Part shown: piece by piece, positions 27,759-38,825 of the stretch
Layout of the letters: the number at the start of each line of letters is the position of its first letter
Numbering within the stretch: the first letter of the stretch is position 1
Assembly (NCBI RefSeq): GCF_018446385.1
Contig: NC_056005.1
Location: forward strand, 96,207,171-96,271,170
From: Zingiber officinale
Lineage: Eukaryota > Streptophyta > Magnoliopsida > Zingiberales > Zingiberaceae
DNA length: 64,000 nucleotides
Reading direction: 5' to 3'
Program-made: the position numbers and the translations under genes
Notes under the pieces: generated by a model
Seen by the model: only the letters and a program-made list of their open reading frames with translations
What the model was told of the DNA's origin: nothing
Database searches by the model: none

Positions 27759-29854
27759 ATGGCGAACACTTCCGTACCCGCTGTTGATGTTCATGGTCCC
27801 TGGTATATGACCATGGAGAGTCGGTTTGATGAAGAGGACGCTCGGCGTCTTGTTCGGACGTACGGGATCCTTGACGACCATGAAATAGTTGTAGCCGGCC
27901 CGACCGATCGGCCCCATAACCCTCCGATCGGTACCATTTGTTTTTTTCTAGACCAATTCCAGGGCGGCCTTAGATTTCCTACCCATCCATTTATTTTGGA
28001 AGTTTGTAACTATTTCCGCATCCCGCTCGGCCAACTTGTGTCGAACTCCTTTAGGCTGCTGAGCGGGGTAGTCGTCCTCTTTAGGCTGCACAGTATCCCC
28101 CTTGACCCCAAAATATTCCACTTCTTCTTCTACCCCAAACAATCCGAGTTGGGCACTTTTATTTTCCAAAGTAGAATAGGCTTTAAATTTTTTGATAATA
28201 TGCCGACCTCCAACAAGCACTGGAAGGAGTTCTTCTTCTATATACGACTTCCCGAGCGGCCAGCATTCCGAACCAAATGGCAGACCGCCGTGCCGACCCA
28301 GCAGGAGCTCGGCAAATTCAGAAGCAATCCGGCCTACCTTCATGCGGCGAACTAGTTGTCCGGTCAGCGGTACAAAATTGACCAGTTGCTTCTCAAGGGG
28401 GTGTTGTACATTTTTGGATTATCTCCCGTTCGGGCCAATCTCCCCTACCGCATGGGTAAGGACTCTTTACTCTCTTCGCCTTTTTTGTCTAACTGATTTT
28501 AATTTCTTCCACTGCAGCTGAAGTCATGTGGCGCTCCAAGGCTACCGATCATTTGAAATTGAAGGCCGTGAAAATTGAGGCGGCTACCAAAAAAGAACTC
28601 GCCGAGCGGGGTCTAATCCCCAGCCGCCCGGCAGCTACAGGAGAGGGGGGGACGCAGTCTGCCCCTGAAACAGAAGTTACCCAATCCGCTTCAACGGAGG
28701 AGTTGGGAGTCCCCCAGGCCGGGGATTCACCACTGGAAGTTCGGCGGAAACGTCGAAGAGACCCCAGCCTTCCGCCGACCCAAGAGGGCGAACCATAGGC
28801 GCCGATCGAGGTCGCTTCGCCAGATCGCACACCGTCGCAGATCGGGACCTCAATGACCTCGCCCACCGCACAGCCCTCTGGCTCTCCTCCACGGACTCGT
28901 CGTCGCTTACGACGGTTGGGCGAGACTTCAACCATAGGGGAGTCCTCGGGCCAGGCGACTGCGGCTGAGGAAGTGCCGGCCGGCCACCCGACCATCAAGA
29001 CTACCCTTCGATTCCCATCGGAGGAATATTTATTGTCTTCCGATCGGCCATCAAGCCCCGTTCATGAAATAACCCTGACGGGTCCGCTCGCCAAGCTCTT
29101 CGAGGATGCCCAGATTCAGGTGGCCCTCATGACGCCCAAGCAGCTCGGCGATAACAACATGCAGCAGGTCACTCAGGTAAGTTCATTTTTCTTCCTGTGC
29201 CATGCTACTGTTTGGTCCCTGATTTTATTATTTCCCTTGCAGCGTTGGGCTGAGCAAATCGCCATTAGCCATCGGCTAGCCGAGCTGGAGGATCTCATGG
29301 AAAAACTCCAAGTGTCGGGGGGTCCATCGGCCGAGCGGGATAAACAAGCCCTCGAGGCCGAACAGAAGAAGGTCGCCGACCTGGCTACAGAGGTGGCTCG
29401 ACTGGAAGACTTGGTGAAGAAGCGCGCCAGTAGCCGGAAGAGGCGGGCGATTGCTGATCTGGACAAGATGAAAGTTGAAGTCCGAGCCCTAGATCAGCAA
29501 TCTAAGAAGCTAGACGCCCAATTAACTGCCGAACGGGATGGACGCTCAGCTGAACGCACTAAAGCGGAGGTGGACCAAAAAGTTCTCCAAGATTCACTAA
29601 TTGCCTCCCGAGCGGCGCTCAGAAAGCCGAGTCGCCTAGCAGCAGCACGCCAAGAATACCTCCGCTCGGAGCGGTTCGGCGAAAAGTTCGGTGGCAACGT
29701 CTCCTCAACTTTCGCCGAGGCGGTCAAGGTCACCATGGCGTACTTGAAGAAGGGTGGCTACCTCCCGGCGGAAATACACATTCCCGCCTTCGATCTGGCG
29801 ACCATGATAGACAACATCCCGGACGGTTTCTTTAATTTCGAAGACCCGGAGTGA
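27759..29854 (+). other. Antisense open block of the Tat-like element (PF04195-like, then coiled coil)
   Basis: This plus-strand block runs opposite to the element. The first part starts MANTSVPAVDVHGPWYMTME and continues with a globular region (RLVRTYGILDDHEIV, FPTHPFILEVCNYFRIPLGQ) that resembles the 'putative gypsy type transposon' family PF04195. The later part (from about 29,230) is charged and heptad-like (LAELEDLMEKLQ, VADLATEVARLEDLVKK), so probably a coiled coil. Tat elements such as Grande are known to carry an extra ORF in antisense between pol and the 3' LTR; the position here fits. Some family members splice such ORFs. Function is unknown. The block is a transposon fossil, not a host gene. 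Confidence 0.75.
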
Positions 29855-30189
29855 GGCGAGTTCTTCCAAGTACTTTTTGTATTTCATCCGCTTTGCGGAT
29901 GTAAAACTTTTGTACGCGCCGTTCGGCATAGTTGTGTTCCTTTGCTTGTATTTTTGTTTGCCCTTCATTGCCCTTCTTTTGTCTGTTTGGTGCTTATCCG
30001 TAGAGTCAGTTAAGCTCCACGTGTTCCCCACTAGACGACCGATCAGGTTAATCAGTTGACTTGTTTTCCTCGAAATCGTTTAGCGCTTGGCTATGCTGTT
30101 TGCATTCAGTGAATGCGAAGTATTGGCAAACTGATGGCCGATCGAACTTAATCAATTTAGTACTTGCGAACGCTCGTTATTTGGCGTCC

Positions 30190-31150
30190 TTAGTTTCGTC
30201 CAGTAAGCTCACAGTCGCGGGTTCGACTCTCGATCTTTAACGTCGGAGCTCGACGGCGCGGATATTTATAGCCGGTCGGCGCGGCTCTCGATCTTTAACG
30301 ACGGAGCTCGTCGGCGCGGATATTTATAGCCGGTCGGCGCGGCTCTCGATCTTTAACGACGGAGCTCGTCGGGCTTCTTCGTCTCCCGGTTTCCCGGCCG
30401 GAGGGTTTATAGACGCCGGACCGTCTCTCGATCTTTAACGTTGGAGCTCGACGGCGCGGATATTTATAGCCGGTCGGCGCGGCTCTCGATCTTTAACGAC
30501 GGAGCTCGTCGGCGCGGATATTTATAGCCGGTCGGCGCGGCTCTCGATCTTTAACGACTGAGCTCGTCGGTTTTCCACTCGGTTTTTATAGCCGGTCGGC
30601 GCGGCTCTCGATCTTTAACGACGGAGCTCGTCGGTTTTCCGCTCGGTTTTTATAGCCGGTCGGCGCGGCTCTCGATCTTTAACGACGGAGCTCGTCGGTC
30701 TTCCGCTCGGGGATTTATAGACGCCGGCCCGTCTCCCGGTTTCCCGACCGGAAGGTTTATAGACGCCGGACCGTCTCCCGGTTTCCCGGCCGGAGGGTTT
30801 ATAGACGCCGGACCGTCTCTCGATCTTTAACGTCGGAGCTCGACGGGCTTCTGCTCGGGGATTTATAGACGCCGGCCCGTCTCCCGGTTTCCCGGCCGGA
30901 AGGTTTATAGACGCCGGACCGTCTCCCGGTTTCCCGACCGGAGGGTTTATAGACGCCGGACCGTCTCTCGATCTTTAACGTCGGAGCTCGACGGGCTTCT
31001 GCTCGGGGATTTATAGACGCCAGCCCGTCTCCCGGTTTCCCGGCCGGAAGGTTTATAGACGTCGGACCGTCTCCCGGTTTCCCGGCCGGAGGTTTATAGA
31101 CGCCGGACCGTCTCTCGATCTTTAACGTCGGAGCTCGACGGGCTTTTAAG
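30190..31150. repeat. Tandem array A inside the Tat-like element
   Basis: Roughly 55-60-bp units alternate between types sharing TCTCGATCTTTAACG, GGAGCTCGTCGG, TTTATAGCCGGTCGGCGCGG and TTTATAGACGCCGG. Units differ by block substitutions, so the array has mixed composition rather than one clean monomer. There is no coding role; ORFs through it result from the repeat. Tat/Ogre elements are known for tandem repeats in this part of the element. Confidence 0.88.
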
Positions 31151-31179
31151 CCTAATTTGGACAACATTTACCTGGCCGA

Positions 31180-33490
31180 ACGGCACAGGGTCTTCGGAAT
31201 CGAGCCTTTGGCTCGTACAATATACCTCCGGCTGAGCAGCTCGGGGCCTTCGTCGTCGAGTGCTTGGCTCCGATAATTTACCTCCGGCCGAGCGGCACGG
31301 GGCCTTCGAATTTTCGAGCGTGCGGCTCGATCAATATACCTCCGGCCGAATGGCTCGGGGCCTTCGATTTTTCGAGCGTGCGGCTCGATCAATATACCTC
31401 CGGCCGAATGGCTCGGGGCCTTCGATTCTTGAGCGTGCGGCTCGATCAATATACCTCCGGCCGAATGGCTCGGGGCCTTCGATTTTTCGAGCGTGCGGCT
31501 CGATCAATATACCTCCGGCCGAATGGCTCGGGGCCTTCGATTCTTGAGCGTGCGGCTCGATCAATATACCTCCGGCCGAATGGCTCGGGGCCTTCGATTT
31601 TTCGAGCGTGCGGCTCGATCAATATACCTCCGGCCGAATGGCTCGGGGCCTTCGATTTTTCGAGCGTGCGGCTCGATCAATATACCTCCGGCCGAATGAC
31701 TCGGGGCCTTCGATTCTTGAGCGCTTGGCTCGACCAATTTACCTCCGGCCGAACGACGCGGGGCCTTCGATTCTTGAGCGTGCGGCTCGATCAATATACC
31801 TCCGGCCGAATGGCTCGGGGCCTTCGATTTTTCGAGCGTGCGGCTCGATCAATATACCTCCGGCCGAATGGCTCGGGGCCTTCGATTCTTGAGCGTGCGG
31901 CTCGATCAATATACCTCCGGCCGAATGGCTCGGGGCCTTCGATTTTTTGAGCGTGCGGCTCGATCAATATACCTCCGGCCGAATGACTCGGGGCCTTCGA
32001 TTCTTGAGCGCTTGGCTCGACCAATTTACCTCCGGCCGAACGGCGCGGGGCCTTCGATTCTTGAGCGTGCGGCTCGATCAATATACCTCCGGCCGAATGG
32101 CTCGGGGCCTTCGATTTTTCGAGCGTGCGGCTCGATCAATATACCTCCGCCCGAATGGCTCGGGGCCTTCGATTCTTGAGCGTGCGGCTCGATCAATATA
32201 CCTCCGGCCGAATGGCTCGGGGCCTTCGATTTTTCGAGCGTGCGGCTCGATCAATATACCTCCGGCCGAATGGCTCGGGGCCTTCGATTCTTGAGCGTGC
32301 GGCTCGATCAATATACCTCCGGCCGAATGGCTCGGGGCCTTCGATTTTTCGAGCGTGCGGCTCGATCAATATACCTCCGGCCGAATGGCTTGGGGCCTTC
32401 GATTCTTGAGCGTGCGGCTCGATCAATATACCTTCGGCCGAATGGCTCAGGGCCTTCGATTTTTCGAGTGTGCGGCTCGATCAATATACCTCCGGCCGAA
32501 TGGCTCGGGGCCTTCGATTCTTGAGCGTGCGGCTCGATCAATATACCTCCGGCCGAATGGCTTGGGGCCTTCGATTTTTCGAGCGTGTGGCTCGATCAAT
32601 ATACCTCCGGCCGAACGACGTGGGGCCTTCGATTCTTGAGCGTGCGGCTCGATCAATATACCTCCGGTCGAATGGCTCGGGGCCTTCGATTTTTCGAGCG
32701 TGCGGCTCGATCAATATACCTCCGGCCGAACGGCGCGGGGCCTTCGATTCTTGAGCGTGCGGCTCGATCAATATACCTCCGCCCGAATGGCTCGGGGCCT
32801 TCGATTTTTCGAGCGTGCGGCTCGATCAATATACCTCCGGCCGAATGGCTCGGGGCCTTCGATTCTTGAGCGTGCGGCTCGATCAATATACCTCCGGCCG
32901 AATGGCTCGGGGCCTTCGATTTTTCGAGCGTGCGGCTCGATCAATATACCTCCGGTCGAATGGCTCGGGGCCTTTGATTCTTGAGCGTGCGGCTCGATCA
33001 ATATACCTCCGGCCGAATGGCTCGGGGCCTTCGATTTTTCGAGCGTGCGGCTCGATCAATATACCTCCGGCCGAACGGCGCGGGGCCTTCGATTCTTGAG
33101 CGTGCGGCTCGATCAATATACCTCCGGCCGAACGGCGCGGGGCCTTCGATTCTTGAGCGTGCGGCTCGATCAATATACCTCCGGCCGAATGGCTCGGGGC
33201 CTTCGATTTTTCGAGCGTGCGACTCGATCAATATACCTCCGGCCGAATGGCTCGAGGCCTTCGATTCTTGAGCGTGCGGCTCGATCAATATACCTCCTAC
33301 CGAATGGCTCGGGGCCTTCGATTTTTCGAGCGTGCGGCTCGATCAATATACCTCCGGTCGAATGGCTCGGGGTCTTCCCATCGAGCCTTTGGCTCGGTTA
33401 ACATACTCCCGGCCGAGCGGCATGGGATTTATCCCATCGAGCCTTTGACTCGGTTTCTATACTCCCGGCCGAGCGGCACGGGAGTTCTTA
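31180..33490. repeat. Tandem array B: 57/58-bp units as 115-bp dimers
   Basis: The unit reads GCGGCTCGATCAATATACCT, then CCGGCCGAATGGCTCGGGG, then CCTTCGATT. Two variants alternate: one ends TTTCGAGCGT (58 bp), the other CTTGAGCGT (57 bp), so the true period is 115 bp. About 36 units are present, with more diverged units at both edges (31,180-31,300 and 33,370-33,490). Some units carry variants such as GAACGGCGCG, CGCCCGAATGG or TTGGCTCGACCAATTT, in repeated combinations that point to block duplication. Because 115 is one more than a multiple of three, every frame opens by turns. Confidence 0.93.
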
Positions 33491-33533
33491 CTTAAACTAC
33501 CAATCTGAGCAACAGGTAATTGAAAGAACTGAC

Positions 33534-33857
33534 CTATCGATCGGCACGACTATGACCCAATTTCTCAACTCCCGAATACCCGTGGGTTGAGGAGCATACG
33601 TTATACTTGTCGAAACTTATTGGCCAGTTGCCTCGCCTGATGAAGACCCCTTTGTCGGACCGATATCGGGGCAGGAGTTGCTCCCACCTAAGGGCCGATT
33701 GGACCCTTATTTTGCTCCAATTTCTAATGTTTCTCCGGTCGGTCCTCCTGGGTCGCTCGGATATCCGCTCAGCTTGAGCCCTTTGTCTCTGTTGCTCCAC
33801 GAGCTTAGCTGCTCTTGCCTCTATTAGAGCGTCGAGTTTCTTCTGGGGGAGCATCAC
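33534..33857 (-). other. Short gag-start-like ORF of the Tat-like element
   Basis: It starts MMLPQKKLDALIEARAAKLV and is rich in Arg, Gln and Glu, as the N-terminal part of Tat-lineage gag or leader proteins often is. It lies about 70 bp inside the primer-site end of the element, where gag would begin. No capsid or zinc-knuckle segment follows, because the tandem array begins instead. The assignment rests on position and composition only. Confidence 0.45.
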
Positions 33858-33910
33858 GGTGTGAGGTCATCCAGCCTCGTCCATCTATTCCGCTCGGATA
33901 CAGGTGCGTT

Positions 33911-33928
33911 CCCACAGACGGCGCCAAA
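33911..33928 (-). other. Primer binding site of the Tat-like element
   Basis: The minus strand reads TTTGGCGCCGTCTGTGGG directly next to the 33,930 LTR end. TGGCGCC-type primer sites are usual in Tat and Athila lineages. It sets the element's direction as minus. Confidence 0.85.
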
Positions 33929-33929
33929 T

Positions 33930-34068
33930 TGATCCTGTCCGAGTCGCTGAATCGACGGACGCTGGGCACGTGGCGCTCTCCTCTATCTCCAACCAACTAC
34001 ACCGACCTCCGGCGAACCTGCACAGAAGTCGGGCCTGGGAGGGGTCCCCCATTCTTACTGTCGGATCA
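33930..34068 (-). repeat. LTR of the Tat-like element (5' LTR in element orientation)
   Basis: This 139-bp repeat starts TGATCCTGTCCGAG and ends GTCGGATCA. It pairs with 26,917-27,055 and is followed by the target copy CTAAC at 34,069-34,073. Confidence 0.92.
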
Positions 34069-35889
34069 CTAACAAATGAGAATAAATTACCTGTCAATCA
34101 AATTGCAACTTCCTGATTTATTTGTTTAAATTAATTTTCGACATAATTCATAAATAGTTGATAAATTCTGAAATCTTTCATCGGCAACAACATCAATCTT
34201 ATAGTGATCCATTTGCATTCTCAAGTGGTGTAAATCTTGTGTATCAAAATCAAGAGGATAGAATTTCTCAGCAAGTCGATAGATGTGATCAACATTAAAA
34301 AGCTTAAAGTTTTCTTTAGGTTTCAAAGCACAACTAAGTTTAAGAAGTTTCACTTACTCATCCTTGAATCTACTATTAAGCTCTTCAACTTGAAAATATA
34401 TTGCAGCAGTAAATACATCAATTGGATAGTGATGCTCAACTGTGATTAAATCATTTTGTTGACAAGAACGACCTGTAGCAGATTTATAACGAGCTTCCAT
34501 TTAAGGTATCTCGATGTCAAACTTGGCACAAACTTCTTTCACATAACTAAGTAGAATAACGAATCCTTCTTCTCTCAAAGTATAAAAGCAAAGTTTTAAT
34601 AGTTGAAACATAGTCTATTGCATTTAAAATATCTAAAGATTTCTCTTGCAATGCTCGACAAAGCAGATTCATTAATCCCATTGTCTTTTACATCAAATAT
34701 AATATGAATATGAAATCAAAAGACTTCATCGCTATCAACAAACCACTAGCTTCACCACGGATGGAATTAGAGGACCCATCATACACCATGTTTTCTAATA
34801 CGGTAATCACAGAACTATACATATCAATCATATTACAGATTGAGTCAAAATTAAAACTCCAGCTAGTCTTTCTAGGGCGTAGTAAATTTCTAATTTGATT
34901 GCATCCTCTACCAGTATCACGTTCACCAATAGCTACCATACGCGCAACTTAAAATTTTTGAGCAGAAAGTAACTCAGCATGACGTTTAGGAGATGCGTTA
35001 AAGAGATTAAAAATAGAATTCAATTTTGAAAAGAATAACCAACTAGATACCTCTTTTTCAGCAACTGCAGTTAATGCTAGTTGAAGTCAATGAGCGAAAC
35101 AATGTATATAATATGCACATGAACAATCTTTCAAGAAAATAGCTTGTAATCTATTCCAAGAGCCACGCATATTGCTAACACCATCATATCTTTGTCCCCG
35201 CATGTTGTGAATATGCAAGTAATAACAACCAAGAGTATCAGATATTTTTTTCTTAAGTGTTGCAGCAGTTGTGTCAGTCACATATACAATGACAAAGAAC
35301 CGCTCTCGTAAAAAACCATTAATATCCACAAATCTTAATACAATAGTCATCTGCTATTTGTTAGATGTATTTCTTGCTTCATCAACTAAAATACAGAATT
35401 TTGCATCCTCGATTTCTTTACGAATATTAATTCTCACTTGATTAACAAGAATATTCAAAATATCTTTCTAAATATCTGGTGAAGTATACTTTACATTTTT
35501 TGAGCTTTCTCTAAGACAATGTCCCCAATATTCTCATTCATTTTTCTTATAAATTTTATCATCTCAATAAAATTTCCGCGATTATTAGAAGATGGAGATT
35601 CATCATGCCCTCTAAATGCGCTTGCTTGTAAAGTAAGCCATCGAATGCTTTCAATAATTGTTGCAAGTGATAATCTGTTCTTCTGCTTTTTTTTTTCTGA
35701 AGATTGTGCATTCATCACTTTATCAATATGACAAGATATATTCATCAAATTATCAAGATATTCCATAACATTATTATGTGGTGAAGTATTGCATCCTATA
35801 TGCATAAAAAATGCACATCTATCACCATTATTAACTCGCTTCCAATATTTGAATCCATTCGTCATAAATGCAGGATTACGAGGATGCTT

Positions 35890-36046
35890 GGGGTTCAAAT
35901 CTCGTCAAAGCCGAGGTAAATGCCTCCCTTATGTGCTAGTCACTATTCCAAATGCTAGTAGCCGCTCGTGATTTACCTCTTCCGTGTTGACCCAGGGACG
36001 AGTTGGTGAGGGCGCTGGGGGCGAGTATATTCGCCTTTTTTGCCAC
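35890..36046 (+). mobile_element. SINE inserted in the hAT transposase
   Basis: A perfect 19-bp duplication, CAGGATTACGAGGATGCTT, lies at 35,871-35,889 and 36,047-36,065. It repeats the transposase codons for KHPRNP. The 157-bp insert begins almost at a B-box-like GGTTCAAATC, so it seems 5'-truncated, and it ends CGCCTTTTTTGCC. Its 3' part (GTGATTTACCTC ... CGCCTTTTTTGC) resembles the 3' part of the SINE at 37,909-38,138, read in the opposite direction. Confidence 0.85.
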
Positions 36047-37564
36047 CAGGATTACGAGGATGCTTATGATCAAACAAGAAGCATGGAAAACAAAATGCAG
36101 CATCTTTTGAAGGAGAATACTTTAACCAAGTAAATTTTTTAAACTAATGACTTTAAAATTGTCGATTTTGACTTCTGAATTTGGTCGGTATATACTCATT
36201 CTTAATAGGTTAATATGGTCACATCTTAATATAAGCTCGTCTAATTTCATCCGTTTTATTAGCAGGATATTTCCATATTGGACTACGTAATCCTGGATCA
36301 GATTCAAGAGAACTGACATCAACATCTATTATAGGAGATTTGTTAGATTGTTGATCACTTGAATTTGATATTTCAATATTAGATGAAGAATTCCCTTGAC
36401 TTGTCAATGTCTGCTCTTTTACTTTAACAAATGAATTAATAGTTTTTCTTTTCTTCATTCCTTGAGTTTTCTGTATTAAAGTGAATAAATATAGAAATTA
36501 TCATTACCCAGTAATAAGGAAATACCCTTAATGACAAATCAGATACAACATAATACGAAGTCATATGTTGCTAATATCGAAACAATAATAACTAAAATAA
36601 CCAAGTATATAAATAAAAGTAACCGACTTAATGATCTAATCTATATGTCATCGAATCATTTTATCTAACCGATTAAACTAAGTATTACTTATAAAATCAA
36701 TTAAATTGATTAATATTTAATCATCTATTTAAATTATCTTTAATTATTTAATTAAAATAAATTCAATTACCTAATTTAGCTAAGAGTAGGATTGGGGCTT
36801 CACTTTCTCATCCCAAACATGTTCAGACTTTAAATATATTACTTCATTACAACCAAATAAAATTTCTACAATAAATGATTTTAAATGATATCTCGAATAA
36901 TTTCATATTCATCAAAGTATTTTTCTTGTACCTCAATTCCAAAATCTTCCCTCAATACAATATGTATATCACGATCCCAAAGAGCCCAAAAAAACCAATT
37001 TGCAAAACACAATACAAGCAAATTCTGAACCAATTCCTTTCCCAGATATTTCACACGATTAGGGAGAAGGGAGGACGTGTACGAGATGGGACAAGGCAAG
37101 CAGCGTCAGCACTGGCGTAGGCTATCACACGATAAGTAGAGAGCTGTGTGCGTTGTCGTTGTGGGCCTATGGCAGTGTCGTTGTGGAGGCGGCGGCGTGA
37201 GATGAAGCAGTCGTTTTGGGCCTGTAGCAGCGTCGTTGTGGAGGCGGTATCGTGAGATGAAGCAGTTGTTGGCAGCGTCGTTGTGGAGGCGGCAGCGTGA
37301 GATGAAGGTAAAAAAATAGGTTTAATTTGGTGGAAGCATAGGGCTAAAAAAATTTCTATTTTTTTTAAATGGGTGGGGCTAGAGCCCACCCTAGTCCAAG
37401 GGTGGCTCCGCCCCTGGGTGTAAGGAAGGGTAAAAGGAATAAAAAAAAAGTATTACAATTTTATCTTTGTTTTATTATATTAATTTTAAAAATTATTGTT
37501 TTAGATATTTTTGTCGTGATGAAAAATACTCACACCGTTTGACTTGCACCGTCAGACGCTCACA

Positions 37565-37738
37565 TTTCATCGACGCCAATATTGACGTCGACATCGACTT
37601 TGACACTGATATTGACTTCGATGTCAACTTCGATGTCGACTTCAATGTCAATGCCGATGTCAATACCGACTTTGACATTGACATCAAATTCAATGTCGAC
37701 ATCGACGCTGATGCCGACTTCGACTCCGATTTTAACAA
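37565..37738. repeat. Degenerate hexanucleotide minisatellite
   Basis: About 170 bp follow a loose 6-bp rhythm, GA(C/T)NTN, with phrases such as GACGTCGACATCGACTTTGA and TTCGATGTCGACTTCAATGT. All three phases on both strands stay open through much of it, giving alternating Asp-hydrophobic or Ser-Met/Thr-Leu peptides. This is expected of the repeat and not evidence of a gene. Confidence 0.8.
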
Positions 37739-37908
37739 AGAAAAATGATATGTTCAACGAAAAAAACTCAAGGAAAAGCTCAAGGATAGATACATAAAGT
37801 GATGGGGCCCATAAAAAGTGAAATGGTAGTTCTTGAATTTTTTTCCTTGAGCATATCATTGCTGTTTAACAAATAAGCTACAAATACTTGAATGCGTAAG
37901 TCTTAACT

Positions 37909-38138
37909 TGCAAAAAGGCGGGTCCCGCCGCCCAGCGGCCCCCTAGGCCTGGCCCCACAGGAATCCTAGGAGGAAGTAAATCAGCGGTGAATGCTGGCCC
38001 GGTTAAAGCGTGGTGTCTCCGAAATTTAACACAGCCGACCCAGATTATTCATCCAGTGCGCGTCCGTGGACCTTCGACCCTACAACTCATTGTGCAAGGA
38101 TGCCACGCCGTAACCGGTTGATCCAGCCCGCGGGGGCA
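37909..38138 (-). mobile_element. SINE, full-length-looking, minus strand
   Basis: A 14-bp duplication, CGTAAGTCTTAACT, brackets it at 37,895-37,908 and 38,139-38,152. Read on the minus strand, it runs from GTGCCCCCGCGGGCTGGATC through a B-box-like GGGTCGAAGGTCC to a T-run end, CGCCTTTTTGCA. It is about 230 bp and GC-rich in AT-rich surroundings. Its 3' third resembles that of the SINE at 35,890-36,046. I cannot name the family. Confidence 0.82.
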
Positions 38139-38772
38139 CGTAAGTCTTAACTAATAAATGTATACAAGATGTACTAGATTCTTGAACGCACAAGTTTTTA
38201 ATAAAAGTGAGGTTAATTTTGTAACTTTATATATTTAATCTAATACCCTTTTTTCCAAATACGATAAAACATATTATATTAATGAACTTTTCCTTCCTCC
38301 CAAATAAAAAAAATACAAATATTTTATTTTCCCTCTCTTCCCCTTACCTCTCATTTAGTTAATGACCCTTCGCCCCCTCCAATCATAGAGTTAGTGTGAA
38401 ATATATATTTTGATATAAAAAAAATTAAAAATATCTTTTTTTTACAAGGTTAATTACCCCTTCTAATTAATTTTATATATTTTAAAACTCAAAGCAATCC
38501 TATTGGTCGAGTGACGACGAAATCGCCTTCTCGCCAAATGACCGTCTGCCTTGTTGACCAAGGAAAACTGGAATGAAATCTCTGCTAGGTCCTCCGTAGG
38601 AATTTCCATAGACAGCATCTTTTTACCGCTCGATCAGGACATAGTAAATCTTAATCGTTAATAATTGACTGGTCAAGATTTAATATTAATAATCTGACGG
38701 TTAATAAAAGCATTTCATAGAAAATTGAAGTAAGAGTCCTCGATAGGTTTCCTATCAACTGAACACGCGACA

Positions 38773-38780
38773 TATTTATA
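38773..38780 (+). promoter_or_regulatory. Candidate TATA box of the bZIP60-type gene
   Basis: TATTTATA lies 53 bp before the chosen start codon. A TSS about 30 bp downstream would fall near 38,803-38,810. That is after the out-of-frame ATG at 38,791 and before the start at 38,826, so the upstream ATG would then be excluded from the mRNA. The match is simple and unproven. Confidence 0.4.
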
Positions 38781-38825
38781 TTCTTCGCCCATGGAAATTC
38801 AAGCCATTGACGGTCCCCCCACGCC

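Larger units (their letters stand above)
26917..34068 (-). mobile_element. Non-autonomous Tat-lineage Ty3/gypsy derivative with antisense ORF and tandem arrays
   Basis: Two 139-bp LTRs (26,917-27,055 and 33,930-34,068) are bounded by TG...CA and the 5-bp duplication CTAAC (26,912-26,916 and 34,069-34,073). The Tat-type primer-site sequence TTTGGCGCCGTCTGTGGG abuts the right LTR on the minus strand. A purine tract (GAAGGGGAGGCAAG) abuts the left LTR, which fixes the orientation. In element order: LTR, a short gag-start-like ORF (33,857-33,534), a 57/58-bp array, a second array, an open block on the opposite strand (27,759-29,854), LTR. No pol is visible. The LTRs differ at about 5 of 139 sites; at a grass-like rate that is of the order of one to two million years (rough). 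It sits inside the hAT element. Confidence 0.9.
26532..37416 (-). mobile_element. hAT transposon, Tip100-like (TTF zinc finger type), with nested insertions
   Basis: The right end reads inward CAGGGGCGGAGCCACCC and the left end TAGGGGCGTAGTCA, which are Tip100-like TIRs. The 8-bp target copies are TGTGTAAG (26,524-26,531) and GGTGTAAG (37,417-37,424). Without its 7.15-kb LTR insertion it is about 3.7 kb. Minus-strand transposase traces run N to C: KKRKTINSFVK (36,458), the TTF-type finger region with CFPCFLFDHKH (about 36,070), the DDE-region stretch KFCILVDEARNTS (about 35,390), YDGVSNMRGSWNRLQ (about 35,170), and the hAT dimerisation motif LLVSTTTTERAFSTIKLVK (about 26,800). Stop codons interrupt it, for example just after CFAH near 35,090, so it is inactive. 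A SINE (35,890) and a Tat-like element (26,917) are inserted in it. Confidence 0.92.

Noticed and set aside
31180-33490. Regular repeat array that could look like a CRISPR
   Set aside because: Units are contiguous with no unique spacers, lie within an LTR element in a plant genome, and no cas gene is present.
31264-33495. Dozens of overlapping ORFs on both strands with peptides such as RLDQYTSGRMARG
   Set aside because: They arise from the 57/58-bp tandem repeat, whose 115-bp period shifts frame each dimer. There is no start or domain beyond the repeat.
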